From Vibrio sp. LaRot3 (lineage in GTDB: Bacteria; Pseudomonadota; Gammaproteobacteria; Enterobacterales; Vibrionaceae), in the NCBI RefSeq assembly GCF_027587025.1, contig NZ_JAPPTI010000001.1:1116001-1180000 (forward strand): 64,000 nucleotides of DNA, in the 5' to 3' direction. Below, in pieces: positions 30,345 to 38,868 of the stretch (position 1 is its first letter; every line of letters starts with the position of its first letter). A program made the position numbers and the translations under genes. Under the pieces are notes generated by a model. It saw nothing but the letters and a program-made list of their open reading frames with translations, had not been told where the DNA came from and ran no database searches.

Positions 30345-30357
30345 TGACGCTTCGTCA
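30345..30357. promoter_or_regulatory. Palindromic operator copy 1 (TGACGCTTCGTCA)
   Basis: Perfect half-sites TGACG / CGTCA with a 3-base centre, immediately upstream of the RND-permease start. One of four copies of the same palindrome in the window, all beside the TetR gene or its neighbour operon. Confidence 0.72.
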
Positions 30358-30371
30358 ATTATGTTTATTTA

Positions 30372-30392
30372 GAATCCAGCAATTCGCTGGAT
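30372..30392 (-). other. Leader hairpin A of the RND operon
   Basis: AATCCAGC / GCTGGATT, a perfect 8-base stem with a 5-base loop, between operator copies 1 and 2. Confidence 0.4.
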
Positions 30393-30408
30393 TTTGAATA
30401 AACTCGAT

Positions 30409-30434
30409 CAGCTTCCTAGCAAACAAGGAAGCTG
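30409..30434 (-). other. Leader hairpin B of the RND operon
   Basis: CAGCTTCC / GGAAGCTG, a perfect 8-base stem with a 10-base loop, also between the two operator copies. Confidence 0.4.
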
Positions 30435-30444
30435 CATCAAAAAC

Positions 30445-30457
30445 TGACGAATCGTCA
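30445..30457. promoter_or_regulatory. Palindromic operator copy 2 (TGACGAATCGTCA)
   Basis: Same palindrome, exactly 100 bases from copy 1, between the TetR stop and the permease start. Probably near the promoter of the permease operon. Confidence 0.75.
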
Positions 30458-30540
30458 CCGAATGGCAAAATAAAAGGTCGAAGATAAACAGCCCGACCTC
30501 ATTATCTACTCGTTAGAACGTATCCATCTCGCTTAAGCGA

Positions 30541-31314
30541 TTAACGTCCAACTGAGTGTAAATATTCGATTTCATCATTGAAGAGTTCTGTTTCAACACG
30601 TTGCCATGTTTTACGGTAGTCCCACTCGGTAGACAGTGGTTTCCAATCGAGACCATCGAGCAACATATTGGCATTGTGTAATACAGAAAACGGATCTTGA
30701 ATGCGCTTAATACAACGGCTGTTTGATGCGTTCTGGGCTAAAGCATTTGAACCAAATGCAATTGACCAGTTGGCAAAGACGATAGAGTCAGAACCAATAC
30801 CAGGAGAGAATTTTAAATCTCCTGATTCGACAGCACGATTGATCAGGTCGTCTGCGTAATCAATAAGTTGCTCTTCCAACTCATTCAGTTCTTTGACTCT
30901 CTCTGGGGAAGCTTTTTCTAGTACCCATGGGCTCTTAGCCATAATAGCGCACGTAGATAGCACAGGCTCCATTCGAGCATAAATACGATAGCTTACGTGC
31001 ATCGCAATCACTCGTTCACGCGAACTGCCTTCAAATTCAGCCGAACGAGCAAATAGCAACGACTCGGTTCTCAGTGAATGAATGCATAACGCTATGATCA
31101 CATCTTCTTTGCTGCAAAAATGATTGTAGATAGTACCTTTAGAATAAGGGCTCATCGCGGTGAGCTTATCCATCGTCAAGTTACCGAAGCCTTGCTCTTG
31201 AACAAGAGACTTAGCCAGCAATATGAGCTCTATCTCTCTATCTGCAATGGCTTGCTGTTTCTTGGTTAATCCCAATATACAGCCTTCGCTTTTCCCATTT
31301 TTACAGCTACACAT
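30541..31314 (-). CDS. TetR-family transcriptional repressor
   Basis: Up to 257 residues. An N-terminal helix-turn-helix at about residues 40-70 (NLTMDKLTAMSPYSKGTIYNHF) is typical of TetR; the rest is a helical ligand-binding domain without a named ligand. The N-terminus is unusual in having three cysteines (C2, C4, C12). ATG 31314 lacks a good ribosome-binding site, while TTG at 31275 has GAAGG seven bases upstream and would remove the cysteines. It is upstream of, and on the same strand as, the RND operon, with two operator-like palindromes in its own upstream region, so it probably represses itself and the operon. Confidence 0.85.
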   Translation of the reverse strand: MCSCKNGKSEGCILGLTKKQQAIADREIELILLAKSLVQEQGFGNLTMDKLTAMSPYSKGTIYNHFCSKEDVIIALCIHSLRTESLLFARSAEFEGSSRERVIAMHVSYRIYARMEPVLSTCAIMAKSPWVLEKASPERVKELNELEEQLIDYADDLINRAVESGDLKFSPGIGSDSIVFANWSIAFGSNALAQNASNSRCIKRIQDPFSVLHNANMLLDGLDWKPLSTEWDYRKTWQRVETELFNDEIEYLHSVGR

Positions 31315-31396
31315 GTTCTACCAAGCCTATGTCTTAAGTTACTCCCTAACCATTATATTGTAACACGATTCGAAACACGCTCCGAACTCGTTTTTA

Positions 31397-31409
31397 TGAC
31401 GACTCGTCA
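31397..31409. promoter_or_regulatory. Palindromic operator copy 3 (TGACGACTCGTCA)
   Basis: Same palindrome, in the intergenic region between the TetR gene and the divergent aldose dehydrogenase gene. Confidence 0.75.
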
Positions 31410-31413
31410 TTTT

Positions 31414-31426
31414 TGACACTTCGTCA
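31414..31426. promoter_or_regulatory. Palindromic operator copy 4 (TGACACTTCGTCA)
   Basis: One-base variant of the palindrome, 17 bases centre-to-centre from copy 3, so the two could bind repressor dimers cooperatively. Confidence 0.7.
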
Positions 31427-31538
31427 TAATAGCTCATCAATTGAACAGATCAAGCTATTTTATAAAAACAGTGAATAATTATCCCGACAGAGCATTTTGC
31501 TAAGCTATACATCAAGAAAACCAACAAGGATGATATTT

Positions 31539-32648
31539 ATGGCTCAACTTCATCGGCTACTACTCATTGTTTTACTCGCAACGACACCCAGCATTGTATA
31601 TGCCAATACGGTCAATCACTTAAAAGCGGATAACTGGAACGCAGAAGCCATCTACTCCGGTCTCAATGTCCCATGGGGGCTAACACTGATTGATCAAAAT
31701 AGAATGCTCGTCAGTGAACGTAATGGGCAAATAGGCATACTTTACATATCAGACAAGCGTTACCAGCCTATTTATCAACTACCTGATGTCGCGGTTACTG
31801 GGCAAGGTGGTCTTTTAGATATCGCGCTTTCCCCTTTCGCCCCCAAAAAAGTGTATTTCACGTATTCAAAGCGTTCGAATGGAGCCATTGAAACCACGCT
31901 GGCGCAAGCCACGCTAAATGAAGATTCTCTAAGTGAAATCACGGTTTTATTTACTGCACAATCTGGCTCAACGTCTGGTCGCCACTTTGGCAGCCGAATC
32001 GCTTTTGATGACAAATATCTCTACTTCTCCATAGGGGATCGCGCTGAACGCGACAACGGGCAAGACCTAACCACTCACGCGGGCAGCATCATCAGATTAA
32101 ACCCTGACGGTACAGTTCCAAGTGATAACCCATTTATAACAAAACCCAACGCTCAAGCAGCCATTTGGAGTTATGGTCACAGGAATCCGCAGGGACTTAT
32201 ATTTGACAAGCGATTAGATAGATTATGGTCGGTCGAGCATGGTCCAAGAGGTGGCGATGAAATTAACATCATCGACAAAGGAAAGAATTATGGCTGGCCA
32301 ATTACATCGCACGGCAAAGAATATTGGGGGCCTATTGCAGTTGGAGAAGCGAAAGAAAAACAAGGCATTGTCTCTCCGCTGAAAGTCTATATACCTTCCA
32401 TCGCGCCCGGGTCTCTCGCTATATATCGTCATGACAAGCACAAAAGGCTCAACAACGCTTTATTAATCGGCGCACTAAAACTTGCGCACATCAATGTGGT
32501 TAAGCTAGATGATCAAGGTAACATCATTTCTGAACAACGCATTTTGCAACAGTTAGGCGAACGAATTAGAGACATTGAAGTATCTAAAGATGGTGAGATC
32601 TATTTCAGTTCAGACAGTGGCAAAATCTACCGTTTGATCACGCTGTAA
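31539..32648 (+). CDS. PQQ-type soluble aldose sugar dehydrogenase
   Basis: About 369 residues. A signal peptide (cleavage after SIVYA) sends it to the periplasm. The six-bladed propeller of the YliI/sGDH family shows GLNVPWGLT at the start, GQGGLLDIALSP, HRNPQGLIFD, EHGPRGGDEIN and KNYGWP, which include PQQ and calcium contacts. Family members oxidise aldoses with PQQ. No PQQ-synthesis gene is in the window. ATG 31539 has AAGGA eight bases upstream and is preferred over earlier in-frame codons. It is divergent from the TetR gene and may share operator copies 3 and 4. Confidence 0.85.
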   Translation: MAQLHRLLLIVLLATTPSIVYANTVNHLKADNWNAEAIYSGLNVPWGLTLIDQNRMLVSERNGQIGILYISDKRYQPIYQLPDVAVTGQGGLLDIALSPFAPKKVYFTYSKRSNGAIETTLAQATLNEDSLSEITVLFTAQSGSTSGRHFGSRIAFDDKYLYFSIGDRAERDNGQDLTTHAGSIIRLNPDGTVPSDNPFITKPNAQAAIWSYGHRNPQGLIFDKRLDRLWSVEHGPRGGDEINIIDKGKNYGWPITSHGKEYWGPIAVGEAKEKQGIVSPLKVYIPSIAPGSLAIYRHDKHKRLNNALLIGALKLAHINVVKLDDQGNIISEQRILQQLGERIRDIEVSKDGEIYFSSDSGKIYRLITL

Positions 32649-32649
32649 T

Positions 32650-34140
32650 TTAAGCAGGTTCGACAGCGAGATCAGCACTAAAGACACTCGCCCATGCCAC
32701 GCGATTGCGGCCAGCGCTTTTACACTCATAAAGCGCTTTGTCCGCAGTTGCGAACAGTGACTCGACTAAATGCTCATAAGTGCTTTCTTCCTTACCTAAC
32801 GCCTCTTTCTGAGCTAATGCTCCACCGATCGATATGGTTATTTTCCCGTGTTGGCCGTTACCTACATGCTCAACATTCAAGTCTTCAATCGCTCTTCTAA
32901 CCAACTCACCAACGCGCTCTAGTTCATTACGATCATGACGCGCACATAACACCACAAATTCCTCGCCGCCGTAGCGAAAGGCCATATCGACGTTAGTCAG
33001 CGCTTTTTGAACATGGCAAGCGACCGTTGCCAAAGCCGCATCCCCTTGCATGTGGCCGTAAATATCGTTAAATGCTTTAAAATTATCGATATCGATAATC
33101 ATCAAGCCGACGTATTTACCTTGTAAAACGTTGTTTTTGATATAAGGCTGAGAGGTACGTGCGTATTTGTATCGCGAACCTAGCCCAGTCAGTGGATCCG
33201 CATCCGATTTCGCCCGCAGAGAATTCATTTGTCGATCTATTTTAAGCAGCAGTCCTTTATATGCCTGTGCCAATTGGCCAATTTCATCAGAACGTGTCAG
33301 TTCCGGTAAATCCTTAATATTGCTGTAGGTCTCTTCACCACTCATACTCTTAGCTAGGTTTTTCAACGGCGCGACTACCCAATGAGTTGCCCACAATACC
33401 ACGGCGACTGAAAGCACCACCGCCAGCAAGGCTTCGAAGACAATATCTTTCATCAGAGTAAGCTTTATATCGGCAAGCTTACTGGCATCAATCACCGCCC
33501 ATAACTCGCCACCATTTTTATTTCTCAGTGGAAGCAGCACATGGAGTAAATATCCTTGCTCTTGTAAGAAGTAATTGTCATCCGTTGAGGTTGGCTTTTG
33601 CCATTTAACAGTGGCTGTTTTTTCTTGGCTGTAGCTTTGTGTCAGTGCTTGGTACTCAGCTTGTGCTTTGTTGAGTAAATAACTCAGTTTACGGGTTTTA
33701 ATGGTGTTGAAGCTTTCGACTTCTTTCAGCAACGCCGTCAGTTTTTCCACACGCTGTTGTGCGGAGGCAATTTCTTGTGGTTCAACATCAGCGCGCCATA
33801 CTTCTTTATCAATCGGCAAGTAGCGAACATGGACGGATTGACCGGAATAATCTGACGTGCCTTGAATATCGACAAATAAGATATCATCTACCACAGCTAA
33901 CGCTTCAATGGTTTGTGGCATGGTTAAGTTGGCGTAATTAATACCTGAAACAGCAGTAGAGAACGTGTTTACGTGAGGGTGGAGAGATTGCTTTGCGAGT
34001 GACGCAGAATAGTCGATTTGGCGATGCCATTCGCTATCAAAACGCGCCATACTGAGACCACTAATGATCAGCAACGCCAATAACAGATGCGAAACCAACA
34101 GCATCTGATTAATACTCAGCCTTTTTACGACATTGATCAT
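32650..34140 (-). CDS. Membrane GGDEF diguanylate cyclase with periplasmic sensor and HAMP
   Basis: 496 residues. A helix at about 12-31, a periplasmic domain to about 235 and a second helix (about 238-258, LLAVVLSVAVVLWATHWVV) lead into HAMP and then a GGDEF domain with FRYGGEEFVVL. The RxxD inhibitory site is lost (TNVD), so no product inhibition by that site. It begins 17 bases after the stop of a small c-type cytochrome gene, so the two form an operon. The cytochrome may be the periplasmic ligand sensor for this cyclase; that is inference. Confidence 0.88.
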   Translation of the reverse strand: MINVVKRLSINQMLLVSHLLLALLIISGLSMARFDSEWHRQIDYSASLAKQSLHPHVNTFSTAVSGINYANLTMPQTIEALAVVDDILFVDIQGTSDYSGQSVHVRYLPIDKEVWRADVEPQEIASAQQRVEKLTALLKEVESFNTIKTRKLSYLLNKAQAEYQALTQSYSQEKTATVKWQKPTSTDDNYFLQEQGYLLHVLLPLRNKNGGELWAVIDASKLADIKLTLMKDIVFEALLAVVLSVAVVLWATHWVVAPLKNLAKSMSGEETYSNIKDLPELTRSDEIGQLAQAYKGLLLKIDRQMNSLRAKSDADPLTGLGSRYKYARTSQPYIKNNVLQGKYVGLMIIDIDNFKAFNDIYGHMQGDAALATVACHVQKALTNVDMAFRYGGEEFVVLCARHDRNELERVGELVRRAIEDLNVEHVGNGQHGKITISIGGALAQKEALGKEESTYEHLVESLFATADKALYECKSAGRNRVAWASVFSADLAVEPA

Positions 34141-34157
34141 TTGTGCTTACCTTCTAC

Positions 34158-34664
34158 CTACTTCACTCCAACTCGATCTAGGTCAGTACATATTCCGTTC
34201 ACACAAATATCCTTATAAGTGCTATGACAACTCTGGCAATAACTGGGTTTTAAGGTGGGATGAGAATGGCTTATATCCTCGCCTTTAATATTGTAACTGC
34301 CATAAATAGCTTCGCCGCCGATATGCTCTGTTACCCATAAAATGCCGGGCAGTTCAGTAAAAGCCACCGCGGTTGGACCGTCACTGTATGGCCCTTGGGT
34401 AAGAAACTCATCCAACTTCTCAGGGTTGACTCGAATGGTGACAGGAGAGCCCTGCCCATCATTAATCCAACTGTATGCTTGAACGGTTTGTTGAAAAAAG
34501 AGTGAAGCGTCTGCAGGCAAAACGGTATCCGCTGGGTAATTCATGGTTTCTTTCACCACAGTCCATGATTCCCAACCAACTGGATAACTTGCAAGTGACT
34601 CAGCTCTTAAACTTGGAGAAAGGAAAAGAGCCTGAATTACGATAAAAATCGACAGTGCTTTCAT
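34158..34664 (-). CDS. Periplasmic monoheme c-type cytochrome, P460-like
   Basis: 168 residues. The signal peptide ends near SLRA|ES. One c-heme motif, CQSCH, is at residues 143-147, close to the C-terminus, with C154 and C159 beyond it. The body begins SYPVGWESWTVVK and has GPYSDGPTAVAF, which recalls the cytochrome P460 family (hydroxylamine or NO chemistry); that resemblance is by eye. An earlier ATG 13 codons upstream would hide the signal peptide. It is co-directional with and 17 bases before the membrane GGDEF gene, so a sensor role is likely. Confidence 0.72.
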   Translation of the reverse strand: MKALSIFIVIQALFLSPSLRAESLASYPVGWESWTVVKETMNYPADTVLPADASLFFQQTVQAYSWINDGQGSPVTIRVNPEKLDEFLTQGPYSDGPTAVAFTELPGILWVTEHIGGEAIYGSYNIKGEDISHSHPTLKPSYCQSCHSTYKDICVNGICTDLDRVGVK

Positions 34665-34994
34665 TCTCAACCTATCAATGCACGCTGAAATGCCAAATGT
34701 CATTAATATTTTATTGATGTTTATCTAATTGAAATAAAGATTTACATCTATTGCAAAATTGATCTTATTCGATTCTATGGGGGATTAGTATTGTTTTTGC
34801 TTGGGAAGCGACAGCGACTCTTAAGCGTGTGTGCTGAATCATAAAAATAGCGCGCTGTTTCATTAGTTTCCTCGCTAAAATGGCGCTAACTTTAAATGAA
34901 TCTGCTTAACTATTCGCTGTTTAGCGCTTAATCATGCTGTGAGAGTTGTCATAAAAAGTGCTACTGAAATAGGAGATCATGACGCTAAAGAGAC

Positions 34995-35025
34995 ACAAAA
35001 AAGCCCCGACGTTAGTCGAGGCTTT
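34995..35025 (-). terminator. Terminator of the tRNA operon
   Basis: AAGCCTCGAC / GTCGGGGCTT stem followed by six T residues on the minus strand, directly after the last tRNA-Gly. Confidence 0.88.
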
Positions 35026-35030
35026 CTGTT

Positions 35031-35106
35031 TGGAGCGACACACGAGGTTCGAACTCGTGACCTCAACCTTGGCAAGGTTGCGCTCTACCAACTGAGCTAG
35101 TGTCGC
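35031..35106 (-). tRNA. tRNA-Gly (anticodon GCC)
   Basis: 76 bases with encoded CCA. GCGACAC pairs with GTGTCGC; the anticodon loop is TTGCCAA; the T-loop is GTTCGAACTC. Identical to the second tRNA-Gly at 35295-35370. Confidence 0.97.
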
Positions 35107-35121
35107 AATGTAAGGTTTAGA

Positions 35122-35208
35122 TGGTGCCCCGGGCCGGACTTGAACCGGCACAACGCGAACGTCGAGGGATTTTAAATCCCTTGTGTCTACCAATTCCACC
35201 ACCAGGGC
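35122..35208 (-). tRNA. tRNA-Leu (anticodon TAA)
   Basis: 87 bases with encoded CCA and a long variable arm (class II). The acceptor GCCCTGG pairs with CCGGGGC; the anticodon stem-loop GGGATTTAAAATCCC contains TAA. Confidence 0.96.
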
Positions 35209-35294
35209 ACACAAATCTAAATTTGTGAGGCCTTTACTGAAGTAAGTAAAACACCATCTAGATATCGATTTTGGTTAATCGCTATCTTTTAATT

Positions 35295-35370
35295 TGGAGC
35301 GACACACGAGGTTCGAACTCGTGACCTCAACCTTGGCAAGGTTGCGCTCTACCAACTGAGCTAGTGTCGC
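35295..35370 (-). tRNA. tRNA-Gly (anticodon GCC), second copy
   Basis: 76 bases, an exact duplicate of the tRNA-Gly at 35031-35106, on the other side of tRNA-Leu. Confidence 0.97.
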
Positions 35371-35374
35371 AAAA

Positions 35375-35448
35375 TGGAGGCGCCTCCCGGAGTCGAACCG
35401 AGGTCCACGGATTTGCAATCCGCTGCATAGCCACTCTGCCAAGGCGCC
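35375..35448 (-). tRNA. tRNA-Cys (anticodon GCA)
   Basis: 74 bases with encoded CCA. The acceptor GGCGCCT pairs with AGGCGCC; the anticodon loop TTGCAAA contains GCA. First gene of the cluster, only four bases from the next tRNA. Confidence 0.97.
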
Positions 35449-35494
35449 TTCGTATCCCAGAACGTTTATCGCGTTCCTCTTGGGTACGGGATGC

Positions 35495-35522
35495 ATTCTA
35501 CGGATTCGAACTAACGAGTCAA
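35495..35522 (-). promoter_or_regulatory. Promoter of the tRNA operon
   Basis: Minus-strand TTGACT (-35, 35517-35522), a 16-base spacer and TAGAAT (-10, 35495-35500), followed by a GC-rich stretch (GCATCCCG) like the discriminator of stringently controlled stable-RNA promoters. It lies 46 bases before tRNA-Cys. Confidence 0.78.
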
Positions 35523-35734
35523 CACTAATTTTAATTTTTCTAATCGTTTGAGCAAATTACGTTCAAAGGCGCTTTAATTTGTACTTTTCTTAGTCATCAA
35601 ATCGCAAAAATACAAGCCGATTACTGTTGAACACACTCTTTTGCCATTCTACTGGCCACGCGCGCTTCGTGAGCGAGTTTACAGATTCGATGCAATGTTA
35701 TTCAATCGCCTTTAAAATGGAGCTCCAAAACGTA

Positions 35735-38700
35735 ATGCTTGCGGGGAGCTCGATTGGTATTCAAGTTATGAGAAATCAACGAAACGATTACAGACCAACG
35801 ATCGGCATTATAATGCCAATGTTAAGTGGCTTTTACATGGGTGAGATAAACGTAACCTTACGCAAACTTGCCAGCGAACATGAAGTTAATCTTATTTTTA
35901 TTCGCTCCGGCGACAAAAGAGACTTTGCACTCAATGTGTCCCTCGCCCATATCGATGCACTTATCGTCGTACTCCACTCCGCCACCCATCGGCTTGTTGA
36001 GCAAGCCATAAAACAAGATATTCCCGTGTTCTCGATGGGAGCAAGCTACAACCCTCTCCCCGTTGAGCAATTTTATAGCGACCAAACTCAAGGTGTCGCC
36101 GAGCTTTACCAGTGGCTCACCGAGCAAGGCCATCAAAAGATAGGATTTTGTGGCGACCTCAATGTCAATGACATCAGAGAGCGCTATAACTCATACCGTA
36201 ATCAAATCACTGAGCCATTTGATCCTGAGTTGCTGTTTTCGGTACACAATTGCTATCTTGCGGGTGGACGAGACGGCGCTGTCCTTTTTCAGCAACGTAA
36301 TCAACCATGTAGCGCCATCATCTGTGCGACCGACCACAATGCATTAGGCATGATTGAGCAGCTCACACACTTAGGGTTCCGAGTGCCAGAAGATATCGCC
36401 GTGGTGGGGATAGATAACATCTTCGCAGGCAAACATACTTCCCCTAGTCTAACGACGGTTGATCAGCAGCTAGAAGCATTGACCTCCCATGTTTTCAACC
36501 GCGCTGTATCTCGTATTAATGGCGTCGCTTTTTCTTCTCAAATTTATATCCAACCACAAAAAATCATCCGCCGCAGCTCATGTGGCAATCAGGCAAAGGA
36601 TGATGCAGAAGCAACCCATTCAATTCGCTCTGCTATATCGCAAAGTACACAAACCTCGACTTCGGAAATCTTCGACAATTTTTACTCGCAAGCCAAAGGT
36701 GGCTTTAACGCCATACTAGATGCGAAAAGCCTCTACGGCAGTCGATTAGACTGGGCTTGTTTAGCCTCGTCCAATAACGAGGATTATTGTATTGAAAGCT
36801 GGGCTGAAGCGGGTATGACTCAGCCAACACCTATTCCGAAAGATTCAGGGCTTAACGACAGAATTGAAGAGTTCCCATTCCTCCAAGGTTGTCCGCACTA
36901 TGTGGCGACCATTTTGCCTATCGCCACCGGTCAAAAAAATCGATGGAAATTGGTCGCGGTAATTGATCGCGTATCCCAGCAACATAAGATCATTCCGCAA
37001 GATACGTTTAACAATTATCTAGATATGTTGGCGCTGTTTATTGAACGTGATGAACTGGTCTCCACCAGCAATCAAAAAGAGCAGAAGTCACAACAGCTAT
37101 TGCAGCAACTTGAAGTGGTATCGAACAGCTCTAACGATGGCATTTGGGAATGGGATTTAAAGACGAAACAGTTTCGTTTGAATGCTCGCATGTTATCAAT
37201 AATCGGCGATACATCATCAAAAACTACGTCTGTCTTCGGTTTACGCCAACTTGTGGAACTTATCCACCCTGAAGACCTTTCTAGCATTGAAGAGAGCATC
37301 CAAGGGCATCTTACCGATCATCACCCGTTCAAAGTCGAGTTTAGATTACGCAAAAACAGTGGCCGCTACATTTGGGTTAAAGCAAGTGGCTCCGCCGTTT
37401 ATGAAGCGAACGGGTCGCCAGTGCGAATCATCGGCTCGATCAGCGATATTACCGAGCAGATGAATAGCCAAGAAAAGATACATCGCATGGCTTACTACGA
37501 CGCGCTGACCGGAGCCGCAAACCGTAGGATGATCATAGAAAATATCAGCCAACACATTGAACAACACCCTACTTACCCGCGTGCGGTCATGATGATGGAC
37601 CTCAATCGCTTTAAAATGATTAACGACTCCTTTGGTCACCATGTTGGGGATGCGTTGCTGGTTCATGTGGCGAAAGAGTTGCAAAGCTATCTAGGAGAAA
37701 ATCACCAGCTTGCACGCCTTGGTGGCGATGAGTTTTTGTTTTTCTGCGATGTGGCAGAACACGAAAGTGCAATCCAACTTGCTAACGATATTTTGCGCAC
37801 CATCGCCAAACCTATGGTGTGCGACAATATTGAAATCACCGCACAAGGCAGTATCGGTATCGCAATGTACCCTCTCGATGCGGAATCCGCTGAAGATTTA
37901 ATTAAGCGCGCGGATATGGCGATGTATCAAGCCAAACGTCAAGGGAATGCGTCTCCGGTATGCTTTAACCATCAAGAAGAAAGTGCATTAGTTGATGAAG
38001 CCACCATTGAACATCACCTGAAGCGAGCTATTAGCAATGATGAAATCGAGCTTAACTACCAACCGCTATACAACCCAACCAGTAATAAGTTCGAGGGGGT
38101 AGAAGCGCTAGCAAGATGGCATTCCCCTCAACTGGGGTATATCCCTCCTACTCGCTTTATTGAAATAGCAGAACGAAGCCAATTAATTAATGACTTAGGC
38201 CACTATCTATTACACAAGATTTGTGACGATATAAAAGCCTCAGCAAGCTTAAAAGCGATGAAGCACATCTCAGTTAACATCAGCGCCAAACAACTTATCC
38301 AAGAGAACTTTGCCAGCGATGTGTTAAGCATTATCAACCACCATAAGTTAAACGTGAGAAAGTTCTGCTTTGAAGTCACTGAAACAGCGGCGATATCCGA
38401 CTTTTCTCGTTGTCTATTGGCGCTAGAAGAGTTAAAAGCAGCCGGTGCTTACCTGTCTTTAGACGATTTTGGCACTGGCTTTTCATCATTATCCCTATTA
38501 CAGCGCTTACCCGTTGATGAGATTAAAATTGACCGCTCGTTCGTGGCTGATATCGTTAATGATGACACTCAACTCAATTTCGTTTCGACCATTTTATTGA
38601 TGGGGCATCAACTGGGCTTGCGAGTTACAATTGAAGGTGTCGAAACCCAGCAGCACCTCGATAAACTCAAGCAATTAGACGCCGACTTATTACAAGGCTA

Positions 38701-38779
38701 CTTTTTTGCAAAACCGCTGACGCTCGAACGATTAAATGAAAAGATCTTTACCTCTCAAGGAACGACCACGGCGAGTTAA
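35735..38779 (+). CDS. Periplasmic-binding-fold sensor, PAS, GGDEF and EAL protein
   Basis: About 1014 residues from the chosen ATG. Order: a LacI/RbsB-type ligand-binding fold (PTIGIIMPMLSGFYMGEI ... AVVGIDNIFAGKHTSPSLTTVDQ), a GAF-like region, a short coiled coil, PAS with PAC (FRLRKNSGRYIWVKASGSA), GGDEF with RLGGDEF but no RxxD site, and EAL with EGVEALARW, NISAKQL, DDFGTGFSSLS and EGVET. Both catalytic motifs are intact, so it may make or cleave c-di-GMP. There is no DNA-binding domain, signal peptide or membrane helix, so the sugar-repressor fold senses a cytoplasmic ligand. The start is uncertain: ATG 35735 has GGAG 12 bases upstream; 35690, 35717 and 35768 are alternatives. Confidence 0.88.
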   Translation: MLAGSSIGIQVMRNQRNDYRPTIGIIMPMLSGFYMGEINVTLRKLASEHEVNLIFIRSGDKRDFALNVSLAHIDALIVVLHSATHRLVEQAIKQDIPVFSMGASYNPLPVEQFYSDQTQGVAELYQWLTEQGHQKIGFCGDLNVNDIRERYNSYRNQITEPFDPELLFSVHNCYLAGGRDGAVLFQQRNQPCSAIICATDHNALGMIEQLTHLGFRVPEDIAVVGIDNIFAGKHTSPSLTTVDQQLEALTSHVFNRAVSRINGVAFSSQIYIQPQKIIRRSSCGNQAKDDAEATHSIRSAISQSTQTSTSEIFDNFYSQAKGGFNAILDAKSLYGSRLDWACLASSNNEDYCIESWAEAGMTQPTPIPKDSGLNDRIEEFPFLQGCPHYVATILPIATGQKNRWKLVAVIDRVSQQHKIIPQDTFNNYLDMLALFIERDELVSTSNQKEQKSQQLLQQLEVVSNSSNDGIWEWDLKTKQFRLNARMLSIIGDTSSKTTSVFGLRQLVELIHPEDLSSIEESIQGHLTDHHPFKVEFRLRKNSGRYIWVKASGSAVYEANGSPVRIIGSISDITEQMNSQEKIHRMAYYDALTGAANRRMIIENISQHIEQHPTYPRAVMMMDLNRFKMINDSFGHHVGDALLVHVAKELQSYLGENHQLARLGGDEFLFFCDVAEHESAIQLANDILRTIAKPMVCDNIEITAQGSIGIAMYPLDAESAEDLIKRADMAMYQAKRQGNASPVCFNHQEESALVDEATIEHHLKRAISNDEIELNYQPLYNPTSNKFEGVEALARWHSPQLGYIPPTRFIEIAERSQLINDLGHYLLHKICDDIKASASLKAMKHISVNISAKQLIQENFASDVLSIINHHKLNVRKFCFEVTETAAISDFSRCLLALEELKAAGAYLSLDDFGTGFSSLSLLQRLPVDEIKIDRSFVADIVNDDTQLNFVSTILLMGHQLGLRVTIEGVETQQHLDKLKQLDADLLQGYFFAKPLTLERLNEKIFTSQGTTTAS

Positions 38780-38801
38780 TCACACGTTGCTTCAAACAAA
38801 A

Positions 38802-38830
38802 AAAAGACCTGCTGAAACAGCAGGTCTTTT
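38802..38830. terminator. Shared terminator between the GGDEF-EAL gene and pgsA
   Basis: AAAAGACCTGCTG / CAGCAGGTCTTTT with A- and T-tracts on both sides, between two convergent genes, so it can serve both. Confidence 0.9.
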
Positions 38831-38868
38831 TATTGGAAACCCAATAGAACCGACGAAACGTTAAGGGT

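Noticed and set aside
34921..35496. Two minus-strand open frames across the tRNA cluster
   Set aside because: They only read through the four tRNA genes and their spacers.
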